Origin: UBA4416 sp036676295
GTDB taxonomy: Bacteria; Bacteroidota; Bacteroidia; B-17B0; Aurantibacillaceae
DNA: 64,000 bases
Assembly (NCBI GenBank): GCA_036676295.1
Contig: JAKFDE010000030.1
Span: 62,001 to 126,000 of the forward strand
Direction of reading: 5' to 3'
Below the pieces are notes generated by a model. It saw nothing but the letters and a program-made list of their open reading frames with translations, searched no databases and had not been told where the DNA came from. Positions within the stretch are counted from its first letter, which is position 1, and each line of letters opens with the position of its first letter. The position numbers and the translations under genes are program-made. Below, in pieces: positions 53,349 through 62,189 of the stretch.

Positions 53349-54368
53349 TCATTTTAAATTATTTTTAGGAAATGAATATTTTGGGTTAAATAAAAACTCT
53401 TTATCGGTTAATGTTAATAAAAATGCGGTCAAATCAACTCTTTGATTGGATGATAAAATAATAGGTTGTTCTAATTGTTTGGCTAATGTTTTAGTATGAT
53501 GAATGCCTGACGTATAATGTTTTAACACATCTGACAATCGTTTAAACCTACCATCGTGCATATAAGGATATGAGAATTCTATATTACGTAAGGTGGGGAC
53601 TTTAAATTTTAAGGAGTCATTTTTATTTTTAGTGACCTTCATTCTCCCATAATCATTCAAAGTTGTATCAAGGGCTAAACCATTATTTTCAAATTGTAGA
53701 TTGGTAAACAAGGGCTCTGCATGGCATGACGCACAGTTTTTTTGAAATAACGCATAACCATTTTTTTCCTGTGCCGTAAACTGAGTTTGTTTGCGCATCA
53801 CACTATCATACTTAGAATTAGCACTTACCAACGTGAGCATAAATTGAGAAATAGCTTTTAAAGTATGTTGGCCAGTTATAACGCTATCACCAAAAGCTTT
53901 ATAAAATAACGATCGATAATTTTTTGATACTTGTAATTTTGGAACTACGGTTTCAATTGTTTCTCCCATTTCATCCGGATGGCTAATAGGAGCTAAAGCT
54001 TGCATATCTAAATGATTAATGGCGCCATCCCACATAAAAGATGGATGCCAGGCTAAATTCATCAGAGTAGGGGAGTTTCGGGTTCCAATTCTATCATCTA
54101 TACCATGACTTAAACTATGATCAACATGTGTAAAGGCAGTGTATTGAGAGTGACAACTGGCACAGGAAATGGTGTTATTCTTAGAAAGTAGCGGATCATA
54201 AAACAAAACTCTGCCTAATTCAATTTTTGATAAGGATAAAGGATTTTTCGTAAAATCATAATGAGGTTTTGGCCAACTTTTAGGTACTTCAAAAGAAATA
54301 TTCTTTAAGCTTTTAAAAGCCATAAAGGTTAAGCATGCAATAGAAAATAGGATGATCTTATTTTTCAA
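53349..54368 (-). CDS. Di-haem cytochrome c peroxidase/MauG family enzyme (MbnH-like)
   Basis: The 339-residue periplasmic enzyme has an N-terminal export segment and two c-type haem motifs, CASCH at 69-73 and CASCH at 212-216, with the family segments GTRNSPTLMN, WDGAINHLD and PYMHDGRF. The family includes CcpA peroxidases, MauG and MbnH. The gene overlaps the MbnP gene by 11 bases. In methanotrophs MbnH uses its two haems to turn a tryptophan of MbnP into kynurenine, creating a copper site. The neighbour favours the MbnH-like role, but a plain peroxidase function is not excluded by sequence. Confidence 0.88.
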   Translation of the reverse strand: MKNKIILFSIACLTFMAFKSLKNISFEVPKSWPKPHYDFTKNPLSLSKIELGRVLFYDPLLSKNNTISCASCHSQYTAFTHVDHSLSHGIDDRIGTRNSPTLMNLAWHPSFMWDGAINHLDMQALAPISHPDEMGETIETVVPKLQVSKNYRSLFYKAFGDSVITGQHTLKAISQFMLTLVSANSKYDSVMRKQTQFTAQEKNGYALFQKNCASCHAEPLFTNLQFENNGLALDTTLNDYGRMKVTKNKNDSLKFKVPTLRNIEFSYPYMHDGRFKRLSDVLKHYTSGIHHTKTLAKQLEQPIILSSNQRVDLTAFLLTLTDKEFLFNPKYSFPKNNLK

Positions 54369-55059
54369 TTTTATGAATATTAAATATTTTTATAACGTTT
54401 TCTGAAACGAAAATAGCATCAGCGCCCGGAGACATGATATGATGCTGAGTTGATAGATCGATTGTTTTAAGAAGTTGTTTGATATCAATTGAAATATCCG
54501 CTTTTTCATTTTGAGCTACATCTAAAACAACCGACCTTAATGTATTGAAAGGATATTGATAACCTCCCAAATGTAATTGAAACTCATTGAGTCTGGTTTT
54601 GCATACATTACTTTTTCCTTCTAATTTAAAATTGATATAGCCGCTTTGCCAGGTCCAATACATTCCTTTTGTAGGATCCAGATCGCCTCCTAAAGCACCG
54701 TAAACATTGGTAATACTGTCAATTCCAAGATTGAATTTCACTTGATCGTAGCTGATAGTTAAGGGGATATTACACAAAACGGTTTCTGTTTTTTCATTGG
54801 AAATGTCTATCAAATGAAAGCTGTTTTGTTCCTTCCAAACTACTTTTCCTTTATCCAATAATTCAATATTTGAAATATAAAATTTTAAAGTTTCTATTTG
54901 AATGTGATCATTTACTCCCAATTTATAAGATGAATCAATCTCTAATTTCGATTCTCCATACATGGGATAAAAAGTTATAGCATACTTTTTATTGGATTGT
55001 GCATATAAAACATTTACACAAAGCAAAATACAAGCTATAACATAAAAGATGAATCGCAT
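54358..55059 (-). CDS. MbnP-family copper-binding protein
   Basis: The 233-residue exported protein (signal peptide ending YAQ, residue 21) has the MbnP family signature. FNLGIDS lies at 109-115, GALGGDLDPTKGMYWTWQSGY at 121-141 and a late HHIMSPGADAIF at 206-217. Trp135 and Trp137 in the conserved YWTWQ are candidates for oxidation to kynurenine by the adjacent MauG/MbnH-like enzyme. His206 and His207 are candidate metal ligands, and Cys96 and Cys153 may form a disulfide. Its start overlaps the stop of the metal-sensor gene by one base (TAATG) and its end overlaps the di-haem enzyme gene by 11 bases. Confidence 0.87.
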   Translation of the reverse strand: MRFIFYVIACILLCVNVLYAQSNKKYAITFYPMYGESKLEIDSSYKLGVNDHIQIETLKFYISNIELLDKGKVVWKEQNSFHLIDISNEKTETVLCNIPLTISYDQVKFNLGIDSITNVYGALGGDLDPTKGMYWTWQSGYINFKLEGKSNVCKTRLNEFQLHLGGYQYPFNTLRSVVLDVAQNEKADISIDIKQLLKTIDLSTQHHIMSPGADAIFVSENVIKIFNIHKIEK

Positions 55060-55514
55060 TATTTTCTTCCTTTAATAGGTGGATGAGCGAAAAGCGAAGC
55101 TATTTCAGTAGTTAAATTAATGTAAGCCTGTTTTTGATCATCATGACAAAGTTGTTTAATGTCTTCAAAATGTTTGTAATGAATGTTTTCGATTTTGATT
55201 TGCACTTTACTTAATTCATTGATCAAGGAATCCTTTGTATTACTTTGAGTATCAACAGATAAATTACTATACAGTTTATTCTTTAAAAGCATAATGTCCT
55301 TTTCAGTTTTGGTAATTTCATCTCTGTGCCATGCTATCAATTTATCATAAGCTTTTTCTTGGTTTTCATCAAAACCTAATTTTTCAATAATGATATTTCT
55401 TGGCCCAAGATGTTTAGGATGGTCAGGCTTTTTTAAAACAAGAAAGCCCACTAAGGCAATATTGGATATAAGCAATCCAACGATGACAATGGTTAAAAAT
55501 TTTACTTTGTTCAT
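55059..55514 (-). CDS. Spy/CpxP/CnrX-like periplasmic metal-sensor protein
   Basis: The 151-residue protein has one N-terminal membrane helix (about 5-27) and a helical periplasmic domain. It carries the family patterns LGFDENQEKAYDKLI (about 47-61, the LTxxQ-type motif) and HYKHFEDIKQLCHDDQKQAY (about 113-132, HF..I..LC...Q). In Cupriavidus the related CnrX senses Ni/Co and works with a membrane anti-sigma and an ECF sigma factor. Here the two neighbours upstream are an ECF sigma factor and a short membrane protein, matching that layout. It overlaps the upstream gene by four bases and the mbnP-type gene by one. Confidence 0.82.
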   Translation of the reverse strand: MNKVKFLTIVIVGLLISNIALVGFLVLKKPDHPKHLGPRNIIIEKLGFDENQEKAYDKLIAWHRDEITKTEKDIMLLKNKLYSNLSVDTQSNTKDSLINELSKVQIKIENIHYKHFEDIKQLCHDDQKQAYINLTTEIASLFAHPPIKGRK

Positions 55515-55786
55515 TTGTATAAAGAGTTATCGGGTACTAAATTCATTGATTGGGCCAGGTTCGTTTCTACCTTATTTGCTTTATTGTACTTAACTAATAC
55601 AACAATATTTAAAGTAAAAATCAATACCAAAGAAACGCCTAATCCCAAAACCACGCGAGGTGAAAACTGAGTACGATAAGTGTTTTCTAACCTTTGCTGA
55701 ATTCGGGTCAATAGAAATGGTGGGGCATCTACTTTTTGTATACGCTCTAACAGGACTAAATTTGGTTGTTTTTGTTGGCTTGTCAT
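55511..55786 (-). CDS. Short single-pass membrane protein, candidate anti-sigma factor
   Basis: The 91-residue protein has a cytoplasmic N-terminal helix region (about 1-42, including LLERIQKVDAPPFLLTRIQ), one membrane helix (about 44-65) and a short outside tail. This size and topology match CnrY-type minimal anti-sigma factors. It lies directly after the ECF sigma gene (30-base gap) and overlaps the CnrX-like gene by four bases. I cannot point to a zinc-binding (ZAS) motif, so the role is inferred from position and topology. Confidence 0.7.
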   Translation of the reverse strand: MTSQQKQPNLVLLERIQKVDAPPFLLTRIQQRLENTYRTQFSPRVVLGLGVSLVLIFTLNIVVLVKYNKANKVETNLAQSMNLVPDNSLYK

Positions 55787-55816
55787 GGTTTCTTATATAG
55801 TTAGACGACGTTGGAT

Positions 55817-56341
55817 CTACTTTCCTTCGCTGTCGTTTATTTTTTTAGACAAATTTGTTTTGGCCCTTTGTACCAGCGATTCTACAGCTTTTTGGCTCAG
55901 ATTCATTAATTCGGCGATTTCAGCCTGCGATTTTTGCTCAATTTTACTCAAAATCAAGGCTGTTTTTTGGTTATCAGGTAATTGATTAATATGTTTAAAC
56001 AGGTTTGCCAGCCCTTCTTTATCTTCTAATTGAACACCAGGATGATCAAAATGAGGAGCGTCATGTTTCACATCATTACTATCGTCATAAAAAAGAGAAG
56101 TTAAAAAGCCAAAACGTTTTTTGCGTTGCTTGGCTTTTACAAAATCCAATGATTTATTGATGGTAATTCTATAGATCCAGGTACTCAATTTTGAGTTTTC
56201 GTTAAATGAACCTATTGACTGATGAATGGACACGAATACATCCTGGCTAATTTCTTCGGCATCTTCATAATTTTGAACATACTGCAACGCCAGGTTAAAA
56301 ACCAGGTTCTTGTGTGTATGGTATATTTCTTCAAATGTCAA
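55817..56341 (-). CDS. ECF-family RNA polymerase sigma factor
   Basis: The 174-residue protein has sigma region 2 (about 5-75: YHTHKNLVFNLALQYVQNYEDAEEISQDVF and STWIYRITINKSLDF, given here as two separate segments) and region 4 (about 120-168: LPDNQKTALILSKIE and LSQKAVESLVQRAK helix-turn-helix). It lacks regions 1 and 3, as ECF factors do. The start is TTG at 56341; an in-frame stop lies just upstream and no ATG intervenes. It is the first gene of the operon that continues with the anti-sigma candidate, CnrX-like sensor, MbnP and the di-haem enzyme, so it probably controls them and itself. Confidence 0.93.
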   Translation of the reverse strand: MTFEEIYHTHKNLVFNLALQYVQNYEDAEEISQDVFVSIHQSIGSFNENSKLSTWIYRITINKSLDFVKAKQRKKRFGFLTSLFYDDSNDVKHDAPHFDHPGVQLEDKEGLANLFKHINQLPDNQKTALILSKIEQKSQAEIAELMNLSQKAVESLVQRAKTNLSKKINDSEGK

Positions 56342-56440
56342 TTTACAATGAGCTTATATGTAAAAATACATTAAAAATGATGCCATCAAAAAACAGAGTC
56401 TATTATTTGTGTAAATTTACCTCGACTTAAATAGCTTATA

Positions 56441-57439
56441 ATGAAAAAAATTAATGTTGCCATCAACGGCTTTGGAAGAATAGGAAGAGTATTTTTAAGA
56501 TGTGCTTTTACGAATCCAAACATCAATATAGTTGCAATTAATGATATTGCTGATACAAAGACCTTAGCGCATTTACTAAAGTATGATTCAGTTCACAGAA
56601 AATTTCCGGGCGAAGTGAAACATGACGCAAACCATATTTATATTAACGGTAAAGAAATAAAAATATTTGCTTCCAAAGATCCTGAACAATTACCATGGAA
56701 AGCCTTAGATATTGATGTTGTAATTGAATCTACCGGTTTATTTCTGGATAAGGCTTCTGCTCAAAAACATTTGAATGCCGGTGCCAAAAAAATTATTTTA
56801 TCTGCACCAGCTAAAGATGACGATATTAAAACCATTGTAATGGGTGTCAATGATGAGATCTTATCTAAAGAAGACATCATTGTTTCCAATGCGTCCTGTA
56901 CTACCAATTGTGCATCACCAATGCTTAAAGTATTAAAACAATGGGGCATAGAGGAAGCTTATGTAACTACGGTTCACTCTTATACCAGCGATCAGCGCTT
57001 GCACGATGCACCTCACAAAGATTTGCGTAGAGCTCGTGCTGCTGGATTAAGCATTATACCTACAAGTACAGGAGCTGCAAAAGCCTTAGGTAAAATTTTT
57101 CCTGAACTGGAAGATAAATTAGGTGGTTGTGGTATGCGTGTGCCGGTGCCTGATGGCTCTTTAACTGATATTACTTGTGTGTTAACTCAATACCCTAGTG
57201 TAGAGCAAATTAATTTAGCATTTAAACAAGCTTCAGAAACAGATCTAAAAGGTATTTTGGAATATTCTGAAGATCCATTGGTTTCATCAGATGTAATTGG
57301 CAATGCTCATTCCGTGGTATTTGACTCTGACTTTACAAGTGTAGTAGGGAATTTAGTAAAGATCATTGGTTGGTACGATAACGAGTATGGCTACAGTAAC
57401 CGTTTAGTAGATCTGCTTATTAAGATGCAATCTAAATAA
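56441..57439 (+). CDS. gap: Glyceraldehyde-3-phosphate dehydrogenase, type I
   Basis: GAPDH oxidises glyceraldehyde-3-phosphate to 1,3-bisphosphoglycerate in glycolysis. The 332-residue product has INGFGRIGR (8-16), an Asp35 after the second strand that favours NAD, the catalytic Cys153 in SNASCTTNC and His179 in VHSYTSDQ, and the closing WYDNEYGYSNR. It is divergent from the sigma-factor operon and not followed closely by other glycolytic genes, although in many bacteria pgk is next. Confidence 0.97.
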   Translation: MKKINVAINGFGRIGRVFLRCAFTNPNINIVAINDIADTKTLAHLLKYDSVHRKFPGEVKHDANHIYINGKEIKIFASKDPEQLPWKALDIDVVIESTGLFLDKASAQKHLNAGAKKIILSAPAKDDDIKTIVMGVNDEILSKEDIIVSNASCTTNCASPMLKVLKQWGIEEAYVTTVHSYTSDQRLHDAPHKDLRRARAAGLSIIPTSTGAAKALGKIFPELEDKLGGCGMRVPVPDGSLTDITCVLTQYPSVEQINLAFKQASETDLKGILEYSEDPLVSSDVIGNAHSVVFDSDFTSVVGNLVKIIGWYDNEYGYSNRLVDLLIKMQSK

Positions 57440-57518
57440 AGCGACTTTAACTTTTTTTTGTAACTTTATTTTCCTCTCACGTTATTATCATCATTACTTT
57501 CGGCGAGAATCCTTTTAT

Positions 57519-60260
57519 ATGAAGATAAAGCTATTATTACTTCTTTTTTTCTTATCCTTTTCTGTTTTTTCACAAAAGCTTACCGTTTCCGGTAATGTGC
57601 AAGACACAGCAGCTAAAGCTCCTTTGCAAAATGCCATGGTAATGGCAGTGAAATTAATGGATTCCACCTTAGTTAGTTTCACCCGAACAGACGATAAAGG
57701 TTTCTTCAAATTAGAAGCCTTACCAATTGATACTTATCAGGTTATAATTTCTCATCAAAAATTTGCTGATCAGGGTTATTTTATTTTTGGTAATACTAAA
57801 AACCTGGAATATGATTTCGGGAAAATAATCTTACAACCTAAAAATGTGTCATTAGATGAAGTAACCATTTTTGCATTTAAAGATCCCATCTATTACAAAG
57901 GCGATACTTTGATCTATACGGCTGATTCGTTTAAAACAAGAGCTAACGCAACCGTTGAAGACTTATTAAAAAAATTGCCCGGCATGAAAGTAGATGCACA
58001 GGGGAAAATCACCTCTCAAGGAAAAAAAGTAGATAAGGTATTGGTAGATGGAGATGAATTTTTTGGAACCGATCCAACTGTTGCTACAAAAAACTTAAAT
58101 GCCAGTTCTATAGAATCTGTTCAGGTATATGATAAAAAAAGTGATGATATTGCAAACTCTAGTACCGGAGAGGAAACACAAAAGATCCTGAATCTTAAAT
58201 TAAAAGAAGAAGCCAAGAAAGGATATTTTGGTAAAATAAGTGGAGCCAGCGATTTTCAGAAATTTTATGAGGGAGAAGTTTTAGGTAATTATTTTAAGAA
58301 AAAACTAAAGGTCTCAGTATTTGGTTTAGCCAGCAATACGCCTCGTTCCAGCTTTGGCTGGGATGACGTATTTAAATACGGCTTAAATGATGACATGAAC
58401 AGAAGTTCGAATGAGGATGGTGATATGTTTTGGTTTTCAAGTGGCAACCAAAATCAGGGTATACCACAAACCATTAAATCAGGTTTTTATTTTTCAGATA
58501 AGATCTCAAAAAACACGAAGATCAATTTAAATTACTCTTATGGTAATAATCAATTAAATGCTAAAACAACCACTAACTCTCAATACTTTTTACAAGACAC
58601 AAGCTATACAACCTCTAATGTAACTCAATCTTCGCAGTTAAACGAAACACATAGCTTGAATTTTGGATTAGAACAAAAAATCGATTCATTAACTGACTTA
58701 ACTTTAAATTCCAGATTCAAATTTTTTAATAATAAATCATCCAGTTTAAACGAAACCGATTTTATTAGCCAAGATAATATCAAAACAAGAAACACATCTA
58801 TTTCAAATTCACAGATTGGTAATGGCTATGAGCTATCTAATGATTTAAAGCTCATAAAAAGATTTAAGAAAAAAGACCGCTTATTAACGACTTATTATTC
58901 TAACGCTATTACCAACAACCAATCTGACGGTATCTTAAAAACAGATAATTTATTTTTATCAGACACTACTCAAACTCTAAGCTCCATCAATCAAAAAAAG
59001 TCAAATCTTAGTGATAACCAAAATCATAATGTGGGTGTGGCTTTTATAGAACCTATTACAAAAAAAATAAAAGTTGAACTGTCTTACGATTACATGTTTT
59101 ACAATAATTTACAAGACAAAAAATCACTGAATAACATAGGAGGAGAGTATACGATGATCGACTCTTCGCTAACCAATAATTTTAAAAACCAAAAACAGAT
59201 CAATCGCGCCGGATTTAAGTTCATTTATGAAGTTAAGAAATTTCGTTTTACTGCCGGAACTAAAGCACGTAATGTATTTGTAAATAACAATAACCTGTTT
59301 ACTAAACAACGCATTACTCAAAATTTTAATAATGTGTTACCATTTTCAACATTCAGATATAAATTCACTGATAACAAAGTAATGGATCTAAGTTATAAAA
59401 CCAGTTCATCCAATCCCAGCATTAATCAGTTACAGCCAATTCCGGACAACACCAATCCAAATTTCATTAATATTGGTAATCCTAATTTGTTGCCAACTTT
59501 TAATCATGAAATTAATTTCAACTTTAATTCGTGGAAAGCCATTAGTGGTAATTATACCTGGTTAGGTCTTAGTTATAATTATACCAATAATGATATCATG
59601 ACTTCCACTTCTTATGATAGTATTGGGAGAACAGTTTCTAAACCGGTGAATGTCAATGGTAATTATAGTTTTAATGGATTCTTTGGAACAAGTATTCCTT
59701 TATTTTCTAAAAAACTTGAAATCAGACCGGATGCTAATGGAAATTATACCAGTAACAAAACATATGTCAACAATGTAGAAAACATTACTAAAGACATCCG
59801 ATCAAATATTGGACTAGCTTTAGCATTAGAACTGGATGATTTTGAAGTAGAAGTAAATGGTTATATGGAATTCAATTCATCTTCTTCTTCCTTAAATACT
59901 CAAAGTATAAAACCCTATACTACACAAGGTTTAAATGGAAGTATTAAAGCAAAGCTTCCCTGGAAATTTGCATTTGAAACGGATGCCAATTACACCATTA
60001 ACAGTAAACGAAGTGATGGCTATAATGTGAACTATGTAGTTTGGAATGCTTCTTTATCAAAAACATTATTGAAAAAAGAAAACTTAATTCTAGGGCTTTA
60101 TGCCTACGATATCATGAATCAAAACATCAACATCAATCGTTCTACTACCAGTAATGTGATCACGGATACGAAGACCAACATCATTACTCAATATTTTTTA
60201 TTTAAAACTACCTGGAAGTTTAACAGCAATAAAGCAAAGGAGGAAGAAGATGATTTTTAA
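57519..60260 (+). CDS. TonB-receptor-like outer membrane beta-barrel with CarboxypepD_reg domain
   Basis: The 913-residue outer membrane protein has a signal peptide (ending FSQ, residue 19), a CarboxypepD_reg-like domain (about 20-105), a plug-like domain (about 125-215: DLLKKLPGMKVDAQGK, VLVDGDEFFGTDP) and a long Asn/Ser/Thr-rich barrel of the OMP_b-brl_3 type. No TonB box is obvious. The next gene, a GLPGLI protein, overlaps its last codons by 11 bases, and this pairing is frequent in the phylum. The ligand or exported partner is unknown. Confidence 0.86.
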   Translation: MKIKLLLLLFFLSFSVFSQKLTVSGNVQDTAAKAPLQNAMVMAVKLMDSTLVSFTRTDDKGFFKLEALPIDTYQVIISHQKFADQGYFIFGNTKNLEYDFGKIILQPKNVSLDEVTIFAFKDPIYYKGDTLIYTADSFKTRANATVEDLLKKLPGMKVDAQGKITSQGKKVDKVLVDGDEFFGTDPTVATKNLNASSIESVQVYDKKSDDIANSSTGEETQKILNLKLKEEAKKGYFGKISGASDFQKFYEGEVLGNYFKKKLKVSVFGLASNTPRSSFGWDDVFKYGLNDDMNRSSNEDGDMFWFSSGNQNQGIPQTIKSGFYFSDKISKNTKINLNYSYGNNQLNAKTTTNSQYFLQDTSYTTSNVTQSSQLNETHSLNFGLEQKIDSLTDLTLNSRFKFFNNKSSSLNETDFISQDNIKTRNTSISNSQIGNGYELSNDLKLIKRFKKKDRLLTTYYSNAITNNQSDGILKTDNLFLSDTTQTLSSINQKKSNLSDNQNHNVGVAFIEPITKKIKVELSYDYMFYNNLQDKKSLNNIGGEYTMIDSSLTNNFKNQKQINRAGFKFIYEVKKFRFTAGTKARNVFVNNNNLFTKQRITQNFNNVLPFSTFRYKFTDNKVMDLSYKTSSSNPSINQLQPIPDNTNPNFINIGNPNLLPTFNHEINFNFNSWKAISGNYTWLGLSYNYTNNDIMTSTSYDSIGRTVSKPVNVNGNYSFNGFFGTSIPLFSKKLEIRPDANGNYTSNKTYVNNVENITKDIRSNIGLALALELDDFEVEVNGYMEFNSSSSSLNTQSIKPYTTQGLNGSIKAKLPWKFAFETDANYTINSKRSDGYNVNYVVWNASLSKTLLKKENLILGLYAYDIMNQNININRSTTSNVITDTKTNIITQYFLFKTTWKFNSNKAKEEEDDF

Positions 60261-60975
60261 AAGAACTATATTTTTCTTCATTTTAATTAACTTGATCTAT
60301 AATGGGTTTTCACAAATTACTTATGGTAAGATCACCTACGAACGAAGAACCAATTTATATAAAAAATTTAAAAACAATGGTGATGTAAAAGAATGGTTAA
60401 GAGAGGAAGACAAAAACAAAATTGATGTATTTGAATTGTATTTCAATGATACCCTGTCTGTATTTAAACCTCAGGAAAGTGATATCGTTGAACGGATGAG
60501 TTGGGCTACTACTAAAAATGTGGTATATCAAAATTATGTGACCCATAAACGCTTAACTGAAAAAAAAATATGGGGCGAGTTATTTATATTGGATGATTCT
60601 GTTCGTCAATTTAAATGGAAAATAACCGACAGTAAACGAGTAATTTGCGGTTACCAATGCCGCAAAGCCATTTGGCAAGCCAATGATAGTACTCGATTAT
60701 ATGCCTGGTTTAGCAATGAAGTTATTCCGTCTATTGGTCCCGAAAGTTTTGTGGGTTTACCCGGAGCTATTCTAGGTTTAGCCACAGAAGATGGAGGAGT
60801 GATCTATTTTGCCAAAAGTGTTGAAGTGATAAAACCAGAAGTGACTGCATTAACACCAAAAAAATCAAAACAAAAAATATATAAACGATCAGAATTAAAA
60901 GCACAATTGGAAAAAGAATATGGTAAAGAAAAGTGGGGTAAAGCTATGATTTACAATAATTTCGAAATTTGGTAG
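60250..60975 (+). CDS. GLPGLI family secreted protein
   Basis: The 241-residue exported protein (signal peptide about 1-21) has the family pattern GKITYERR at its start, CGYQCRKA with two Cys near residues 135-139, WFSNEVIPSIGPESFVGLPG around the naming GLPG(A)I motif and LGLATEDGG. The family is found in Bacteroidota and has no assigned function, but it is repeatedly encoded with OMP_b-brl_3 barrels, as here. The start ATG 60250 lies within the barrel gene, an 11-base overlap that implies coupled translation. Confidence 0.87.
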   Translation: MIFKRTIFFFILINLIYNGFSQITYGKITYERRTNLYKKFKNNGDVKEWLREEDKNKIDVFELYFNDTLSVFKPQESDIVERMSWATTKNVVYQNYVTHKRLTEKKIWGELFILDDSVRQFKWKITDSKRVICGYQCRKAIWQANDSTRLYAWFSNEVIPSIGPESFVGLPGAILGLATEDGGVIYFAKSVEVIKPEVTALTPKKSKQKIYKRSELKAQLEKEYGKEKWGKAMIYNNFEIW

Positions 60976-61021
60976 TTGTAAATCGTATCTCTATTTAACT
61001 ATGTTTTCCCGATTCTTTTTT

Positions 61022-61029
61022 TACTTTTG
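61022..61029 (+). promoter_or_regulatory. Candidate -7 element, possibly leaderless gene
   Basis: TACTTTTG matches TAnnTTTG and ends five bases before the ATG at 61035, so the message may begin at or beside the start codon. Confidence 0.4.
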
Positions 61030-61034
61030 TAATA

Positions 61035-62087
61035 ATGATTAAGGCTACTATTTATATTTTTCTGTTTATTTTTTTATCTCATGCCGGACTTGCACAATTA
61101 ATTGCTAATGCCGGTAGCGATAAGACACTGTGCGTTAACGGAAATACAACTTTAGGCGGGTCGCCAAGTGCAACAGGTGGTACGCCTCCTTATATTTACA
61201 AATGGTCACCTTCAAATTTTTTAAGTTCAACTTCTGTTGCTAATCCAATGGCTTCAGGTGTTAATGTACAAACCGTTTACAAACTTGAAGTTATCGATAA
61301 GGATTCAACCATTTCTATTGATTATGTACTAATCAGAGTTGATCAAATACACACTTTTAATGCAGGCATAGATACCGGTTTTTGTTTTGGACAACAACCG
61401 GGTATTAAGATCGGTGCCGCAAATAATACAACTGCCCAACATAATTTCAATTGGTTTCCTACCACCGGCTTAGACGACCCAACTGCTGCCAATCCTATTG
61501 CCACACCAACTGTTCAAACAACGTATGTACTCACAGTATCAGATGGCATTTGTCCTAACAATGTATCGCAAGTAACTGTCACTCCATTTATGCGCCCACC
61601 GGTTGACGCCGGTTTAGATACCATTATTGATGAAGGAAATACGATTACCTTAACCGGAAGTGGAGGCTTACTTTATTGGTGGCAACCTGATTATAATATC
61701 AGATATGCTCATACTACAAACCCGGATGTGTGGCCTGTAGTAACAACAACTTATACTTTATATGTTGAAGACCAACACAAGTGTGCCGCTTGGGATACAG
61801 TGAGAGTTAATGTTATTCCGGGTGATATTTTGTTTTTTTATTCGGCATTTACACCAAATGGTGACGGAGACAACGATGTATTTTATATCGGTAATTTAGA
61901 AAAATACCCCGACAATAACTTAAAGATTTATAATCGTTATGGTAAAATGATCTATAGCGCTACCAATTACGCAAATGATTGGAATGGCACTTACCTTGGC
62001 GATCAAATACCAACCGGAACTTACTTTTATATATTTAGTGATGGTAAAGAAAAACAATACAAGGGAACTGTTACCATCATGAGGTAA
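61035..62087 (+). CDS. T9SS cargo with type B (gliding-motility-associated) C-terminal domain
   Basis: The 350-residue secreted protein has a signal peptide (about 1-20) and three Ig/PKD-like repeats (about 22-100, 108-185, 190-262), each with a similar ANAGSDKT or NAGIDTGF or DAGLDTII start and a TTYxLxV end. The type B sorting domain follows (about 265-350: YSAFTPNGDGDNDVF, LKIYNRYGKMIYS, GTYFYIFSDG, KGTVTIMR). Such proteins are exported by T9SS and include SprB-like adhesins; this one is much shorter. The repeats share the pattern of many Bacteroidota surface proteins and may mediate adhesion. Confidence 0.9.
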   Translation: MIKATIYIFLFIFLSHAGLAQLIANAGSDKTLCVNGNTTLGGSPSATGGTPPYIYKWSPSNFLSSTSVANPMASGVNVQTVYKLEVIDKDSTISIDYVLIRVDQIHTFNAGIDTGFCFGQQPGIKIGAANNTTAQHNFNWFPTTGLDDPTAANPIATPTVQTTYVLTVSDGICPNNVSQVTVTPFMRPPVDAGLDTIIDEGNTITLTGSGGLLYWWQPDYNIRYAHTTNPDVWPVVTTTYTLYVEDQHKCAAWDTVRVNVIPGDILFFYSAFTPNGDGDNDVFYIGNLEKYPDNNLKIYNRYGKMIYSATNYANDWNGTYLGDQIPTGTYFYIFSDGKEKQYKGTVTIMR

Positions 62088-62110
62088 AAACAAAAACATA
62101 TTATAAAACA

Positions 62111-62140
62111 AAAAAGGTGTACAAATTGTACACCTTTTTT
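62111..62140. terminator. Bidirectional terminator
   Basis: AAAAAGGTGTACAA is followed by its near-perfect inverted copy TTGTACACCTTTTT with T-runs outside. It lies between the convergent cargo gene and lon and can serve both. Confidence 0.9.
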
Positions 62141-62159
62141 GTTTTTTAGTTTAACAAAC

Positions 62160-62183
62160 TTCTCGGCTTCGCTCGAAGTGACA
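62160..62183. repeat. Dispersed palindromic intergenic repeat, copy 2
   Basis: This 24-base segment differs at only two positions from 51852-51875. Like copy 1, it lies between two convergent genes, here just before the end of lon. It contains the core CTTCGCTCGAAG, itself an inverted repeat. Confidence 0.6.
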
Positions 62184-62189
62184 AAAAAA

